Origin: Propionibacterium acidifaciens DSM 21887
GTDB taxonomy: Bacteria; Actinomycetota; Actinomycetes; Propionibacteriales; Propionibacteriaceae
Direction of reading: 5' to 3'
NCBI RefSeq assembly: GCF_000426605.1
Contig: NZ_AUFR01000001.1
Location: 186,001 to 250,000 of the forward strand
Length of the DNA: 64,000 nt
Position numbers and translations under genes: made by a program
The notes under the pieces: generated by a model
The model's input: the letters and a program-made list of their open reading frames with translations, nothing else
Told to the model about the DNA's origin: nothing
Databases searched by the model: none
Shown here: positions 1-9,991 of the stretch, piece by piece
Layout: the number at the start of each line of letters is the position of its first letter
Numbering within the stretch: the first letter of the stretch is position 1

Positions 1-1242
1 GGAGCGCCAGTAGTCGCGCATGTAGCCGCGGTAGCGGTCGTTCCACTCGCTCCAGCCCCTGCCCCAGCGTCCGACCTGGTAGCCGTAGGGGCCCATGTCC
101 CAGGGCTCGGCGATGAGCTTGATGCCGTCGAAGACCGGGTCGGCGGCCAGGCGCTTCTTGAACTCGTGGTTCTGGTCGACGCCGTGGGCGCTGTCGCGGA
201 TGAGGGTGGTGGCGAGGTCGAAGCGGAAGCCGTCGACGCCCATCTGCGTGACCCAGTAGCGCAGCGACTCGTGGATGAGGTCGAGGACCTCCTCGTGACC
301 GGTGTCGACCGAGTTGCCGCAACCGGTGACGTCGTAGTCGTTGCGAAGGTCGTCGGTGAGGCGGTAGTAGCCCTTGTGGTCGATGCCGCGGAAGCTCAGC
401 GTCGGGCCCTCGTGACTGCCCTCGCAGGTGTGGTTGTAGACGACGTCGAGGATGACCTCGATGCCGGCGCGGTGCAGGGCGCTCACCATGTTCTTGAACT
501 CCTGCACTTGGTCGCCCTCGGTGCCCACCGAGCAGTACGCGCCGTGCGGGGCGAAGTAGGCCAGGGTGTTGTAGCCCCAGTAGTTCGACAGGCCGCGGCC
601 CATGATGAAGGGCTCGGAGACGAACTGGTGGATGGGCAACAGCTCGATCGCGTTGACGCCGAGCTCGGTGAGGTGCTCGATGACTGCCGGGTAGGCCAGC
701 CCCGCGTAGCGCCCGCGCAGGTGCTCGGGCACCGACGGGTGCATGATCGTGAAGCCCTTGACGTGCGTCTCGTAGACGACGCACTGCTCGAGGGGCAGGC
801 GCCGGGCGATCGGCTCGGGGGCGGGGGAGTCCGCCACGACGACGGACAGCGGCACGGACTGGGCGGAGTCGCGGGTGTCCGGCTCGTAGTAGGACTCCGC
901 GGTGTGGTCGAAGATGGGGCCGGTGTAGTCGACGCCGGCGGTGACCGCTCTGGCGTAGGGGTCGACGAGGAGCTTGGCCGGGTTGGCGCGCAGACCCGCA
1001 TCGGGGTTCCACTCGCCGTGGACCCGGTAGCCGTAGCGCTGCCCGGCGACGACGCCCCTGACGGCGGCGCGCCAAGTGCCGTTGTCGTTGGTCATGTCGA
1101 CGTTGCGGATCGTCGTGCCGTCGTCCCTCACGAGGGCGAGCTCGACGCGTTCGGCGCGCGGTGCCACGAGGGCGAAGGTGCAGCCGTCATCGGTGAGCAC
1201 CGCGCCGAGGGCGGGTCCGTTGTGCTCGGGCGAGAGGGTCAT
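1..1242 (-). CDS. glgX: Glycogen debranching enzyme GlgX (3' end cut by window edge)
   Basis: This GH13 isoamylase-type debranching enzyme hydrolyses alpha-1,6 branches of glycogen in the cytoplasm. About 414 N-terminal residues are in the window. An N-terminal CBM48-like domain is followed by the TIM barrel. The nucleophile region reads DGFRFDLA, the acid/base region LIAEPWD, and the GlgX-typical GWSEWNDRYR lies at the truncated end. The ATG at 1242 follows a GGAAAG Shine-Dalgarno on the minus strand. The gene diverges from mnmA; a TAGACT -10-like box (1332-1337, minus) lies about 95 nt upstream. The family is about 700 residues long, so roughly 40 percent is missing at the edge. Confidence 0.93.
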   Translation of the reverse strand, partial: MTLSPEHNGPALGAVLTDDGCTFALVAPRAERVELALVRDDGTTIRNVDMTNDNGTWRAAVRGVVAGQRYGYRVHGEWNPDAGLRANPAKLLVDPYARAVTAGVDYTGPIFDHTAESYYEPDTRDSAQSVPLSVVVADSPAPEPIARRLPLEQCVVYETHVKGFTIMHPSVPEHLRGRYAGLAYPAVIEHLTELGVNAIELLPIHQFVSEPFIMGRGLSNYWGYNTLAYFAPHGAYCSVGTEGDQVQEFKNMVSALHRAGIEVILDVVYNHTCEGSHEGPTLSFRGIDHKGYYRLTDDLRNDYDVTGCGNSVDTGHEEVLDLIHESLRYWVTQMGVDGFRFDLATTLIRDSAHGVDQNHEFKKRLAADPVFDGIKLIAEPWDMGPYGYQVGRWGRGWSEWNDRYRGYMRDYWRS

Positions 1243-1444
1243 CGTCACTGCTCTTTCCGGCTGGCGGCTCTTTCGAGCTGGCGGCGCGGGGTTCCATGTG
1301 CTGTGCGCGGGCCGCCCACGCACAGCGTGAGAGTCTAGTCGGCGGTGGCGACCGGTATGCACGTATGCCAGGATTGCGCGTGTGTCCGCCGGCGCCGTTG
1401 AGCGCGCCGCGAACCGATCCCGACCAGTTCCAGGAGTTGCCCAG

Positions 1445-2530
1445 ATGCGCATTGCGGTGGCCGTGTCCGGCGGCGTCGACTCGGCGGTCGCCGCCGCCCT
1501 CGTCCAGGCGCAGGGCCACGAGGTCGTCGGCGTCCACCTGCTCATGGGGACGGCGTCGGTGCCCGAGACCGACGACGCCCGGCGGGTCGCCGAGCGCCTC
1601 GGCATCGACCTGGTCGTCCGGGACCTGTGCGGGCCCTTCGCCGAGCGCGTCGTCGACTACTTCGTCGACTCCTACACGCAAGGGCGCACGCCCAACCCCT
1701 GCCTGCGCTGCAACCGCGGCGTGAAGTTCGCCGGGCTGCTGGCCATGAGCCGCGCCGAGGGATTCGACGCCGTCGCAACGGGACACTACGCGCGGATCAC
1801 CCGGTCGGAGGAGGGCCCAGCCGAGCTGCGCCGCGCGGCGGACCGGCGCAAGGACCAGTCCTACGTGCTCGCCGTCCTCGACCAGGAGAGCCTCGCCCGA
1901 CTCGTGTTCCCGCTCGGCGAACTCGCCTCCAAGGACGAGGTGCGCGCCCTGGCCGCCCGCCTCGGGCTGCCGGTGGCCGACAAGCCCGACTCCACCGACA
2001 TCTGCTTCGTCACCGCTGGCGGGGCCGGCCGCTTCCCCGCCGGGCGCCTGCCCGAGCGCCCGGGCGACATCGTGGACGCCGACGGCGTCGTCATCGGCCA
2101 CCACGCGGGGACCCACCACTTCACGATCGGCCAGCGCAGGGGCCTGCGCCTGACCCGCCCGGCGGCCGACGGCGCGCCGCGCTACGTCACCGGCATCGAC
2201 GCCGGCGCGAACATCGTGCGCGTCGGCCCGGCCGACGCGCTGCTCGTCGACGAGCTGGTCGCCGAGCGGCTGCTGCTCACCGGCCCGCCACTGCCCGACG
2301 GCTGGCACGGCGCGGCCCAGTTCCGGGCCCACGGCGCCGCCTGCCCCGCTGTCGTGCACCACGACGACGAGCGCGTGCGCGTCGTCTTCGATGAGCCGGT
2401 CCCCTCGGTCGCGCCGGGCCAGTTCGTCGTGCTCTACGACGGCGACGTCGTGCGGGGCTGCGCGGAGATCACCGCGACCCGCCGCGCAGGGGCGTCCGGT
2501 GGTCCCGGAGCGGGGGCGGTGCGCGCATGA
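1445..2530 (+). CDS. mnmA: tRNA-specific 2-thiouridylase MnmA
   Basis: MnmA adenylates U34 of tRNA Lys/Glu/Gln and thiolates it to s2U. The protein starts at the ATG at 1445, which has AGGAG 9 nt upstream; an in-frame extension to 1382 lacks similarity and a ribosome site. The PP-loop SGGVDS is at residues 8-13. The catalytic cysteine is in NPCLRCN (about residue 88) and its partner cysteine is in TDICF (about 188). At 361 residues it has normal family length. Its stop overlaps the next gene (ATGA), as in other actinobacteria where mnmA precedes a MetE-like gene. Confidence 0.95.
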   Translation: MRIAVAVSGGVDSAVAAALVQAQGHEVVGVHLLMGTASVPETDDARRVAERLGIDLVVRDLCGPFAERVVDYFVDSYTQGRTPNPCLRCNRGVKFAGLLAMSRAEGFDAVATGHYARITRSEEGPAELRRAADRRKDQSYVLAVLDQESLARLVFPLGELASKDEVRALAARLGLPVADKPDSTDICFVTAGGAGRFPAGRLPERPGDIVDADGVVIGHHAGTHHFTIGQRRGLRLTRPAADGAPRYVTGIDAGANIVRVGPADALLVDELVAERLLLTGPPLPDGWHGAAQFRAHGAACPAVVHHDDERVRVVFDEPVPSVAPGQFVVLYDGDVVRGCAEITATRRAGASGGPGAGAVRA

Positions 2531-3507
2531 TCGCCACCGCGCTCGGCTCCTTCGCCGGTCACGACTACGCGGCCTGCTGCCGCGCCGTGCTCGGCGAGCT
2601 CGTCGGACGCGCCCCGATGCCCGAACTGCCTGCACGGGGCCCCGGCGCCGACATGATCGGGCGCGCGGCGAGCCTGTTGCCGGGGCTGCCGGTCGACCTG
2701 CAGCCCTCGGGCTGGCGTCTGGCCCAGGGGCCCTCGCTCATCGGGCGACGCGCTCGCCGCATGCTCGGCGACGACCGGGAGATCTTCGTCGAGCACTTGG
2801 CGGACTGGCCCGGCACGCCCACCCTGACCGTCGCGGGCCCGCTCACCCTGGCGGCCCGCCTCGGCCTGCCCCGTGGCGGCCGGGCGGTCGGCGACGCCGG
2901 CGCGCTCCGCGACATCGCCCAGTCCTGGACGGCCGGGGTCGGCGACTTCGTGAGGGGGACTGCGCGCCTGGCCGAGCGCCCCGTCGCCGTCCAGATCGAC
3001 GAGCCGTGCCTCGCCATGGTGCTCGACGGCGAGGTGCCCGACGAGTCGGGCCGCCACCGGCTGGACCCCGTCGACGGCCAGCGGGCCCGGGGCGTCCTCG
3101 CCGACGCCGTGGACGCGGCCCGGGCCGGGGGAGAATTGGTCGCCCTCCACTGCTGCGCCGACGACCCCCACCTCGACGTGCTCGGGGCGGCAGGCGCCGA
3201 CGCGCTGAGCCTCGACGTGCGGGCCTGGGCCGGGGGCCGCTGGGACGAGCTCGCCGCCTGGTGCGACGCCGCACCCGACCGGAGCCCGTGGTTGGGGCTG
3301 GTCGGCGCGGACGAGGAGGAGCCCGACGTCGCGGATCTCGCCCGCCGGTTCGCGAGGGCCCGCGCCGGCCTGGACGTCGCGGAGGACTCGCCGCGCCCGG
3401 CTGACTGGGCCCTCACCCCGGCGTGCGGGCTGGCCGGGGCCTCCGAGAACGGCCAGTGGCGCATCCTGCGCGCACTGGCCGGGGTCGCCGACGACGCCGG
3501 GGCCTGA
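2527..3507 (+). CDS. MetE-like (cobalamin-independent methionine synthase C-terminal family) protein
   Basis: This 326-residue protein is a stand-alone relative of the catalytic C-terminal barrel of MetE. Zinc-ligand positions are visible: the HC pair in ALHCCAD and a late cysteine in LTPACG. The methionine-binding acidic stretch QIDEP is near residue 157. It overlaps mnmA by 4 nt and is translationally coupled to it. The mnmA/MetE-like pair is conserved in actinobacteria (for example beside mnmA in Mycobacterium). The true substrate of this small family is not established. It could be a methyltransferase using a different methyl donor; full MetE activity is unlikely because the N-terminal barrel is absent. 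Confidence 0.85.
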   Translation: MIATALGSFAGHDYAACCRAVLGELVGRAPMPELPARGPGADMIGRAASLLPGLPVDLQPSGWRLAQGPSLIGRRARRMLGDDREIFVEHLADWPGTPTLTVAGPLTLAARLGLPRGGRAVGDAGALRDIAQSWTAGVGDFVRGTARLAERPVAVQIDEPCLAMVLDGEVPDESGRHRLDPVDGQRARGVLADAVDAARAGGELVALHCCADDPHLDVLGAAGADALSLDVRAWAGGRWDELAAWCDAAPDRSPWLGLVGADEEEPDVADLARRFARARAGLDVAEDSPRPADWALTPACGLAGASENGQWRILRALAGVADDAGA

Positions 3508-3540
3508 ACGGCCCCGGGCGTCCGGGTGGGACCGGGCGGC

Positions 3541-3546
3541 TAGAAT
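3541..3546 (+). promoter_or_regulatory. -10 box TAGAAT, probable leaderless promoter
   Basis: TAGAAT ends 7 nt before the ATG at 3554 and no Shine-Dalgarno is present. Transcription would therefore start at or next to the A of the start codon. Confidence 0.5.
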
Positions 3547-3553
3547 CGCCGCC

Positions 3554-3760
3554 ATGGCCACGTTCTCCTCCGATCTGGACCTCACCGGCGACGCGCCGGT
3601 GAGGGTGCGCCCCCGCCTGGGGGAGTGGGGCCCCTCGCTCGTGCCGACGACCTCGCGCAAGAAGCGCCTCCGCGTCCTCGCCGTCACCGCCCTCGTCGTC
3701 GGCGTCGCAGCCGGCACGGCGCTCATCACCGTCTTCTACCGAGCCGTCCAGGGCGGCTGA
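3554..3760 (+). CDS. Small single-pass membrane protein, hypothetical
   Basis: This 68-residue protein has a charged N-terminal half containing an RKKR-type basic patch (about residues 36-40). One strongly hydrophobic helix follows (about 42-62), and the tail is short. The topology is probably N-in/C-out. I do not recognise the family. Support for a real gene comes from the start codon sitting 7 nt after a good -10 box and from its position in a gap between two well-defined genes. Confidence 0.55.
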   Translation: MATFSSDLDLTGDAPVRVRPRLGEWGPSLVPTTSRKKRLRVLAVTALVVGVAAGTALITVFYRAVQGG

Positions 3761-3832
3761 CCAGCCGCGGCCGTCCAGGGCACGACGGGTCGGGGCGGCT
3801 GGTCGGCGGACCGCCCCCGCAGGACGGGCCGA

Positions 3833-3838
3833 TAAAAT
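3833..3838 (+). promoter_or_regulatory. -10 box TAAAAT upstream of gatCAB
   Basis: GATAAAATGG is an AT-rich island in GC-rich DNA, about 75 nt before the gatC start. It gives a plausible gatCAB promoter. No clear -35 element is visible. Confidence 0.45.
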
Positions 3839-3911
3839 GGCCCGCGGACAGGGTCCGGCCGCGGTCGACGAACGTCGGGCGGCCCGCCGGGCCCGCGAAG
3901 GAGTAGTCATC

Positions 3912-4214
3912 GTGGCCCTCACGCCGCAGGACGTCAGCAGGCTGGCCGATCTGGCCCGCATCGAGCTGACCGAGGCCGAACTGGCCGAGATCGCCCCCCA
4001 GTTGGATGTCATCCTCGAGGCCGTCGCCTCCGTGGGGGTCCTCGCCGACCGGGACATCCCGCCCAGCTCCCACGCCGTGCCGCTGACCAATGTGATGCGC
4101 GATGACGAGCGCCGGGACAGCTGGCCCGCCGAGGCGATGCTCGCCGGGGCGCCGGCCCAGGCCGAGCAGCGCTTCCGCGTGCCCCGCGTCATCGACGACT
4201 CGGACGCCGGCTGA
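3912..4214 (+). CDS. gatC: Asp/Glu-tRNA(Asn/Gln) amidotransferase subunit C
   Basis: GatC is the small subunit that stabilises GatA on GatB in the tRNA-dependent amidotransferase. The GTG at 3912 has GAAGGAG 8 nt upstream and gives the standard 100-residue protein; an in-frame ATG at 3837 sits inside the -10 region and would add 25 unsupported residues. Family features include the N-terminal stretch [16 protein letters not shown] and the C-terminal proline/valine segment (RVPRVI). It is first of the gatC-gatA-gatB operon. Confidence 0.93.
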   Translation: MALTPQDVSRLADLARIELTEAELAEIAPQLDVILEAVASVGVLADRDIPPSSHAVPLTNVMRDDERRDSWPAEAMLAGAPAQAEQRFRVPRVIDDSDAG

Positions 4215-4231
4215 GGGGGAGGGAGGACCGC

Positions 4232-5785
4232 ATGAGCACCCGCACCGCGCACGAGTCCGCGACCGCCGACATCTGCACCGCACCCGCCCTCGAGCTGGGC
4301 CGTCGCATCGCCGTCGGCGAGCAGACCAGCGTCGAGATCACCCGGGCCCTCCTCGACCGGATCGAGGCCGTCGAGCCCGCCGTCCACGCCTTCCTGTCCC
4401 TCGACGCCGAGCGCGCGCTGGCCCGGGCAGCCGCCGTCGATGCCGGGATCGCCGCTGGCGAGCCCGCCGCCTCTCCGCTGGCCGGCGTGCCGATCGCCGT
4501 CAAGGACCTGCTCTGCTACGAGGGCCTGCCCACCACCGCGGCATCGCGGATGCTCGAGGGCTGGGTCCCGCCGTACAACGCGACCGTCGTCCGGCGCCTC
4601 CTCGACGCCGGCCTGGTCATCCTCGGCAAGACGAATCTCGACGAGTTCGCCACGGGCTCGTCCACCGAGTCCTCGGCCTACGGGCCCACGCGCAATCCGT
4701 GGGACCTCGACCGCGTCCCCGGGGGCTCCGGCGGCGGCTCGGCGGCGGCGCTCGCCGCCTTCGAGGCCCCCCTGGCCATCGGCACCGACACCGGCGGTTC
4801 GATCCGCCAGCCCGCCTCGATGACCGGCACCGTCGGCGTCAAGCCGACCTACGGCGGCGTGAGCCGTCAGGGCATCATCGCCATGGCCTCCAGTCTCGAC
4901 CAGGCCGGCCCCTGCGCGCGCAACGCGGCCGACGCCGCGGCGCTGCACGTCATCATCGCCGGCCACGACCCCGCCGACTCGACGAGCCTCGACGCGCCGG
5001 TCCCCGACGTCGTCGCGGCGGCCGGCGCCGCCGATGCGACGGGGATGCGCATCGGCGTCGTCTCCGAGCTGGGCGGCGAGGGCTACGCCGCCGGCGTCGA
5101 GAAGTGCTTCACCGACTCGGTCGAGCTGCTGCGCGGGGCCGGCGCCGAGATCGTCGAGGTCTCCTGCCCCCACTTCCGGCAGGCCCTGGCCGCCTACTAC
5201 CTCATCATGCCGAGCGAGCTGAGCAGCAACCTGGCCCGCTACGACGCCATGCGCTACGGGCTGCGCGTGGGCGACGACGGCTCGAACTCCACCGAAACCG
5301 TCATGCGTCTGTCGCGCGGCGCCGGCTTCGGCGCCGAGCTCAAGCGCCGCATCATCCTGGGCACCTACGCCCTGTCGGCCGGCTACTACGACGCCTACTA
5401 CGGCTCGGCCCAGAAGATGCGCACGCTCATCGCGCGAGACTTCGCCGCCGCCTTCGAGAGGGTCGACGTGCTCGTCTCTCCCGTCGCCCCGACGACGGCC
5501 TTCCGGCTGGGGGAGCGCGTGGGCGACCCGCTGGCCATGTACAGGGGCGATCTGTGCACCCTGCCGGCCAACCTCGCCGGCGTCGCCGCAGGCTCCTTCC
5601 CGGCGGGCCGCTCGTCCGAGGACGGACTGCCGGTCGGCTTCCAGGTGATGGCCCCCGTGCTCGGCGACGACCGCGTCTACCGCGTCGGCGCGGCGCTCGA
5701 ACGGCTTGCGGGGACCGCCGACTTCTGCCGGCGGGCGCCCGAACTGCCCGGCACGGCCATGAACAGCGAGGAGGCCACGAGGTGA
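4232..5785 (+). CDS. gatA: Asp/Glu-tRNA(Asn/Gln) amidotransferase subunit A
   Basis: GatA is the glutaminase subunit that releases ammonia for amidation of misacylated Glu-tRNA(Gln) or Asp-tRNA(Asn). It is an amidase-signature enzyme of 517 residues. The catalytic Lys is in IAVKDLL (about 90), the cis-Ser in [10 protein letters not shown] (about 165) and the nucleophile Ser in [12 protein letters not shown] (about 190). GGAGGGAGG precedes the ATG. The last codons overlap gatB (GTGA at 5782), so the two are translationally coupled. Confidence 0.97.
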   Translation: MSTRTAHESATADICTAPALELGRRIAVGEQTSVEITRALLDRIEAVEPAVHAFLSLDAERALARAAAVDAGIAAGEPAASPLAGVPIAVKDLLCYEGLPTTAASRMLEGWVPPYNATVVRRLLDAGLVILGKTNLDEFATGSSTESSAYGPTRNPWDLDRVPGGSGGGSAAALAAFEAPLAIGTDTGGSIRQPASMTGTVGVKPTYGGVSRQGIIAMASSLDQAGPCARNAADAAALHVIIAGHDPADSTSLDAPVPDVVAAAGAADATGMRIGVVSELGGEGYAAGVEKCFTDSVELLRGAGAEIVEVSCPHFRQALAAYYLIMPSELSSNLARYDAMRYGLRVGDDGSNSTETVMRLSRGAGFGAELKRRIILGTYALSAGYYDAYYGSAQKMRTLIARDFAAAFERVDVLVSPVAPTTAFRLGERVGDPLAMYRGDLCTLPANLAGVAAGSFPAGRSSEDGLPVGFQVMAPVLGDDRVYRVGAALERLAGTADFCRRAPELPGTAMNSEEATR

Positions 5786-7299
5786 GCGTCCAGTACAAGT
5801 GCAGCAGCGACGGACTCATGGACTACGACGAGGCGATGGAGCGCTTCGACGTCGTCCTCGGCCTGGAGGTGCACGTCGAACTCGGCACCGCCTCGAAGAT
5901 GTGGTGCGGCTGCTCCACCGAGTTCGGCGGCGAGCCCAACACCCACATCTGCCCGGTCTGCCTCGGCCTGCCCGGCTCCCTGCCGGTCGTCAACCGCAAG
6001 GCCGTCGAGTCGGCCATCCGCATCGGCCTGTCCCTGGGCTGCGAGATCGCCCAGTGGTGCCGCTTCGCCCGCAAGCAGTACTTCTACCCGGACATGCCGA
6101 AGAACTACCAGATCAGCCAGTACGACGAGCCGATCGCCCACGACGGGCGCGTCGAGCTCGAGGTCGACGGGGCCCGCTACGAGGTGCCGATCGAACGCGC
6201 CCACATGGAAGAGGACGCCGGCAAGTCGCTCCACGTGGGCGGGGCCACCGGTCGCATCCAGGGCTCCGACCACTCGCTCATGGACTACAACCGCGCCGGC
6301 GTGCCGCTCGTCGAGATCGTCACGAGGCCGGTGCTCGGCACCGGGACGAGGGGCCCCGAGGTGGCGCGCGCCTACATGGCCCATCTGCGCGACATGGTCC
6401 GAGCCCTCGGCGTCTCGCAGGGGCGCATGGAGCAGGGTCAGCTGCGCTGCGACGCCAACGTCTCCCTCATGCCCAAGGGCTCGACCGAGCTCGGCACCCG
6501 CACCGAGACGAAGAACGTCAACTCGCTGCGCTCGGTCGAGGCCGCGCTGCGCCACGAGATCCGCCGACAGGGCGCCGTCCTGGCCGGCGGCGGGCGCGTC
6601 AGGCAGGAGACCCGCATGTGGAACGAGGCCGGCGGCTTCACCACGGCCGGCCGCTCCAAGGAGCAGGCCGAGGACTACCGCTACTTCCCCGAGCCCGACC
6701 TCGTCCCCGTGGCGCCCAGCCGCGCGTGGGTCGAGCAGCTGCGCGCCACCCTGCCCGAGATGCCCGCCGTCAAGCGGGCCCGTCTCCAGGCGCAGTGGGG
6801 CCTGACGGACCTGGAGATGCGCGACATCAACGGCAACGAGGGCGCCCTCGACCTCATCGAGGCCACCGTGGCCGCCGGCTGCGATCCGGCGGCCGCCCGC
6901 AAGTGGTGGCTCACCGAGCTCGCCCGGGCCGCCAACGAGCGGGGCGTCGGTCTCGAGGACCTGCCGATCGCCCCGGCCCGGGTCGCCGAGGTGCAGGAGC
7001 TCGTCGACGCCGGGACGATCAACGACAAGCTGGCCCGCACGGTCCTCGAGGGAGTCCTGGCCGGCGAGGGCGCCCCCGCGCGGATCGTCGAGGCCCGCGG
7101 CCTGGCCGTGGTCAGCGACGACGGGGCCCTGTCGACCGCCGTCGACGCCGCCATCGAGGCGAATCCCGACGTCGCGGAGCGGATCCGCGGCGGAAGGGTG
7201 CAGGCGGCCGGGGCCCTCATCGGCGCTGTCATGCGGCAGCTGGGCGGCAAGGCCGACGCCAGACGGGTGCGCGAGCTCATCATCGACAAGCTGTCCTGA
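5782..7299 (+). CDS. gatB: Asp/Glu-tRNA(Asn/Gln) amidotransferase subunit B
   Basis: GatB binds the misacylated tRNA, phosphorylates the acyl group and receives ammonia from GatA. The GTG at 5782 overlaps the gatA stop and has GAGGAGG just upstream. The 505-residue product contains the family signatures GLEVHVEL (near residue 30), zinc-site cysteines WCGCS and [20 protein letters not shown], and the C-terminal YqeY-like tail ending near IIDKLS. It closes the gatCAB operon and is followed by a hairpin terminator. Confidence 0.97.
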   Translation: MSVQYKCSSDGLMDYDEAMERFDVVLGLEVHVELGTASKMWCGCSTEFGGEPNTHICPVCLGLPGSLPVVNRKAVESAIRIGLSLGCEIAQWCRFARKQYFYPDMPKNYQISQYDEPIAHDGRVELEVDGARYEVPIERAHMEEDAGKSLHVGGATGRIQGSDHSLMDYNRAGVPLVEIVTRPVLGTGTRGPEVARAYMAHLRDMVRALGVSQGRMEQGQLRCDANVSLMPKGSTELGTRTETKNVNSLRSVEAALRHEIRRQGAVLAGGGRVRQETRMWNEAGGFTTAGRSKEQAEDYRYFPEPDLVPVAPSRAWVEQLRATLPEMPAVKRARLQAQWGLTDLEMRDINGNEGALDLIEATVAAGCDPAAARKWWLTELARAANERGVGLEDLPIAPARVAEVQELVDAGTINDKLARTVLEGVLAGEGAPARIVEARGLAVVSDDGALSTAVDAAIEANPDVAERIRGGRVQAAGALIGAVMRQLGGKADARRVRELIIDKLS

Positions 7300-7301
7300 A
7301 C

Positions 7302-7335
7302 CCGGCCCGCTGCGGGTCGGCGACCCGCGGGCCGG
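7302..7335 (+). terminator. Hairpin terminator after gatB
   Basis: CCGGCCCGC (7302-7310) pairs with GCGGGCCGG (7327-7335), and an inner GGGTC/GACCC stem adds to it. No U-tract follows, which is common in actinobacteria. Confidence 0.6.
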
Positions 7336-7380
7336 ACCGATCAGGATCCGGTCGGCCCGGCCCCGCCTTGCCCGGGGGCC

Positions 7381-7386
7381 TACCAT
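7381..7386 (+). promoter_or_regulatory. -10 box TACCAT, probable leaderless promoter
   Basis: TACCAT ends 7 nt before the GTG at 7394 and no ribosome site is present. This is the same geometry as at 3541. Confidence 0.4.
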
Positions 7387-7393
7387 CGGCCCC

Positions 7394-9991
7394 GTGTGGA
7401 GAACGGGTAGCAGCGGTTCACCGCGCCGGACGACGGTGGTCGCCCGGCGTTTCGGCACGGCCCTGAGGGCCTGGGGCGTCCGTCTCGGGCACGCCCCGGT
7501 GAGCCTCGCACTGGCGGTCGTCTCGGTCCTCATGACGATCGTGGGGGATCGGCTTCCCCTGCCCGAGCCCGACCGGATCGGCTCGGTGAGCCGACAGAGC
7601 GAGCTGCGCCTCGACCCCGACACGATCCGGCTCGGCCGGATCGGGCTGGAGTTCATCGCCCCGGGCGGCTGGGCGGCGCTCGTCGTCGTGCTGGCCGTCC
7701 TGCTCGTCGCCGGCCCGACCGTCGAACGGCGTCTCGGCTCGTGGCGCTACGGCCTCGTCCTGCCGGGCTGCCAGCTGTCGGGCTTCCTGTTCACGACGGC
7801 GCTGACCTGGCTCATCCACCCCTGGTGGCCGGACTGGGCGACGATCATGCGCGAGGGCTGGGTGCCCGGCGTCCTGCCGGCGCTCATGGGCGCGCTCATG
7901 GCGGTCTCGGGCGGCCTGTCCCGCCTGTGGTGCACGCGGGTGCGCTGGGCCGGACCGGTGATCGCCATCACCCTCATGCTCTACGACGCGACGTCGACGG
8001 CCTGCGTCACCTGCGGCTCGGTGCTCGCCGGGATCGGGTTCGGCGCCCTCCTGTGGCGCGGGCGGCGACGCACCGGCATCCGCGCCGTCCTGTCCGAGCG
8101 GCGCGTGCTCGTGGCGCTCGTCATCGCCTGCACCGCCCTGGGCCCCATCGTCTCGGCCTGGTCGGCGGCCGGCGAGAGCCCGCTGAGCCAGCTCGACGAC
8201 TATCTTCGCACCGGCACCTTCAAGTCCCGGGAGCTGCGCGTCATCTGCTCGCTGGCGAGCCAGCACGCCTGCATGCTGGCGAGGCTGCACAGGACCGCCG
8301 GCTTCCCGACCCTGATCATGACGGTCCTGCCCTCGCTCATCCTCCTCGTCGTCTGCCTCGGGCTGCTGCGCGGACGGCGCTCGGCCTGGTTCTGGGCGCT
8401 CGGCGTCAACATCGCCGTGGCCGCCTCGACGGTCGTGCCCTTCCTCACCGGGCTGCCCGAGCTCTCCGAGATGTGGGACGAGTCGGATCCCCGGGGCGGC
8501 GGCTTCGCGCTGCGCGTGACGGTCGGCCTCGTCCCCGTGCTCGAGCCGGTGGCGGTCATCGCCCTGCTGATGGTCTGCGCCGGGCTGTTCACGGTGCGGC
8601 TGTCCCGCCGCGAGGTGCTCTCGCGCCTCGCGCGCTACGTCGGTCTCTACGCGTGCGGGGTGGCGGTCTTCATCCTCGCCGGCCTGACCATGTCCGGGCT
8701 GTGGGAGCCGCGCGCCGGTCTCGGCGACCTCGCCCATGACGCCCTCGCGCGCGTCCTCGGCCTGGAGGTCTTCACCGACATGCCGCTGTACCTGAGCTCC
8801 GACGCGCTGCCCGCCGGTCTCGTCGCCAACCTCGTCCCCCCGTTGACCACACTCGCCTTCCTCGTCATGCTCGTGCGCGACATGACGGTCGGCCCCGAGC
8901 GCACCGAGCGCGACCGGGCACGCGTGCGCGAGCTCGCCCGCCGGGGCAAGGGCGGTCTCCTCTCGCCCATGGCGGCCTGGCCCGGGGCGATCCACTGGTT
9001 CGGCCCCGGCCGGGACTCGGCCGTCGCCTACCGGGCCTCGCACGGCGTCGCCCTCACGGTGGGGGAGCCCCTCGCCGACGACCAGATGGATGCCGCCGTG
9101 CGCTTCGGCGAGTATTGCGACGAGCAGGGCCTCGTCCCGTGCTTCTACTCGGTCGGGCCGGAGTTCGCCCGCGCCGCCCGCGCGGCGGGCTGGCACGCCA
9201 TGCAGGTCGCCGAGGAGTCGCGTCTCGAGCTCGGGCAGGTGGCCTTCAAGGGGAAGCGCTTCCAGGACGTGCGCACCGCCATGAACCGGGCCCGTCGCGA
9301 GGGCATCCACGTCGAGTGGACGAGCCTGTCCCAGTGCTCGGCGCAGCTGCGCAGCGGCATCATCCGGGTCGTCGAGGGCTGGCAGGACGAGCAGGCGCTG
9401 CCGCCCATGGGCTTCACCCTCGGCGGTCTGTCGGAGATGGACGACCCCGCCGTGCGCTGCGAGGTCGCGGTCGACGACGCCGGTCACGTGCACGCCGTCG
9501 CGTCCTGGCTGCCGCTGTACACCGACGGTCGGGTCACCGGCTGGCTGCTCGACGTCATGCGCCGCAGCGACCATCCGGAGGCCTTCCACTCCGGCATGGA
9601 GCTGCTCATCGGCACGGCCGCTCTCGCCTTCCAGGAGGAGGGCTACGAGGTGATGAGCCTGTCGGGCTCGCCGCTGGCCCGCGTCGAACGCGATGACGAG
9701 CCGGTCACCGACGAGGTCTCCGAGACGATCACCGGTGTGCTCGACCAGCTCGCCGGAGCGATCGAGCCGTACTACGGCTTCACCTCCCTCCACCACTTCA
9801 AGTCCAAGTTCGGGCCCGTCTTCCGGCCCCTCTACCTCGTCTACGCCGACCCGAGCCAGCTGCCCGCGATCGGCGGGGCCCTCACCACCGCCTATCTCAG
9901 CAGGACCGACCGGGTGGACTGGCGCACCGTGCTCTCCCGGGTGATCCGCTCCCGGCGCGCGGCCGGTGCGGCAGGGGGGAGCGGCTCATGA
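7394..9991 (+). CDS. MprF-type aminoacyl-lipid synthase (membrane domain + DUF2156)
   Basis: This 865-residue membrane enzyme has a polytopic N-terminal half (about residues 30-510). Its first helices resemble the rhomboid-like membrane module found in actinobacterial homologues, but no protease Ser is evident. The C-terminal cytosolic domain (about 525-850) is of the LPG-synthase/DUF2156 type, with a GNAT-like double fold. Motifs include AVAYRASHGVALTVGEPL, RARREGI and FKSKFGP near the end. Such enzymes transfer an amino acid from aminoacyl-tRNA to phosphatidylglycerol or diacylglycerol, lowering surface charge. Which amino acid is used cannot be read from the sequence. It is coupled (4-nt overlap) to an alpha/beta-hydrolase gene that may reverse the modification. 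Confidence 0.85.
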   Translation: MWRTGSSGSPRRTTVVARRFGTALRAWGVRLGHAPVSLALAVVSVLMTIVGDRLPLPEPDRIGSVSRQSELRLDPDTIRLGRIGLEFIAPGGWAALVVVLAVLLVAGPTVERRLGSWRYGLVLPGCQLSGFLFTTALTWLIHPWWPDWATIMREGWVPGVLPALMGALMAVSGGLSRLWCTRVRWAGPVIAITLMLYDATSTACVTCGSVLAGIGFGALLWRGRRRTGIRAVLSERRVLVALVIACTALGPIVSAWSAAGESPLSQLDDYLRTGTFKSRELRVICSLASQHACMLARLHRTAGFPTLIMTVLPSLILLVVCLGLLRGRRSAWFWALGVNIAVAASTVVPFLTGLPELSEMWDESDPRGGGFALRVTVGLVPVLEPVAVIALLMVCAGLFTVRLSRREVLSRLARYVGLYACGVAVFILAGLTMSGLWEPRAGLGDLAHDALARVLGLEVFTDMPLYLSSDALPAGLVANLVPPLTTLAFLVMLVRDMTVGPERTERDRARVRELARRGKGGLLSPMAAWPGAIHWFGPGRDSAVAYRASHGVALTVGEPLADDQMDAAVRFGEYCDEQGLVPCFYSVGPEFARAARAAGWHAMQVAEESRLELGQVAFKGKRFQDVRTAMNRARREGIHVEWTSLSQCSAQLRSGIIRVVEGWQDEQALPPMGFTLGGLSEMDDPAVRCEVAVDDAGHVHAVASWLPLYTDGRVTGWLLDVMRRSDHPEAFHSGMELLIGTAALAFQEEGYEVMSLSGSPLARVERDDEPVTDEVSETITGVLDQLAGAIEPYYGFTSLHHFKSKFGPVFRPLYLVYADPSQLPAIGGALTTAYLSRTDRVDWRTVLSRVIRSRRAAGAAGGSGS

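Noticed and set aside
166-1338. 390-codon plus-strand frame opposite glgX
   Set aside because: The Val/Asp/Gly-rich sequence is typical of the antisense frame of high-GC genes; the minus strand encodes clear GlgX motifs.
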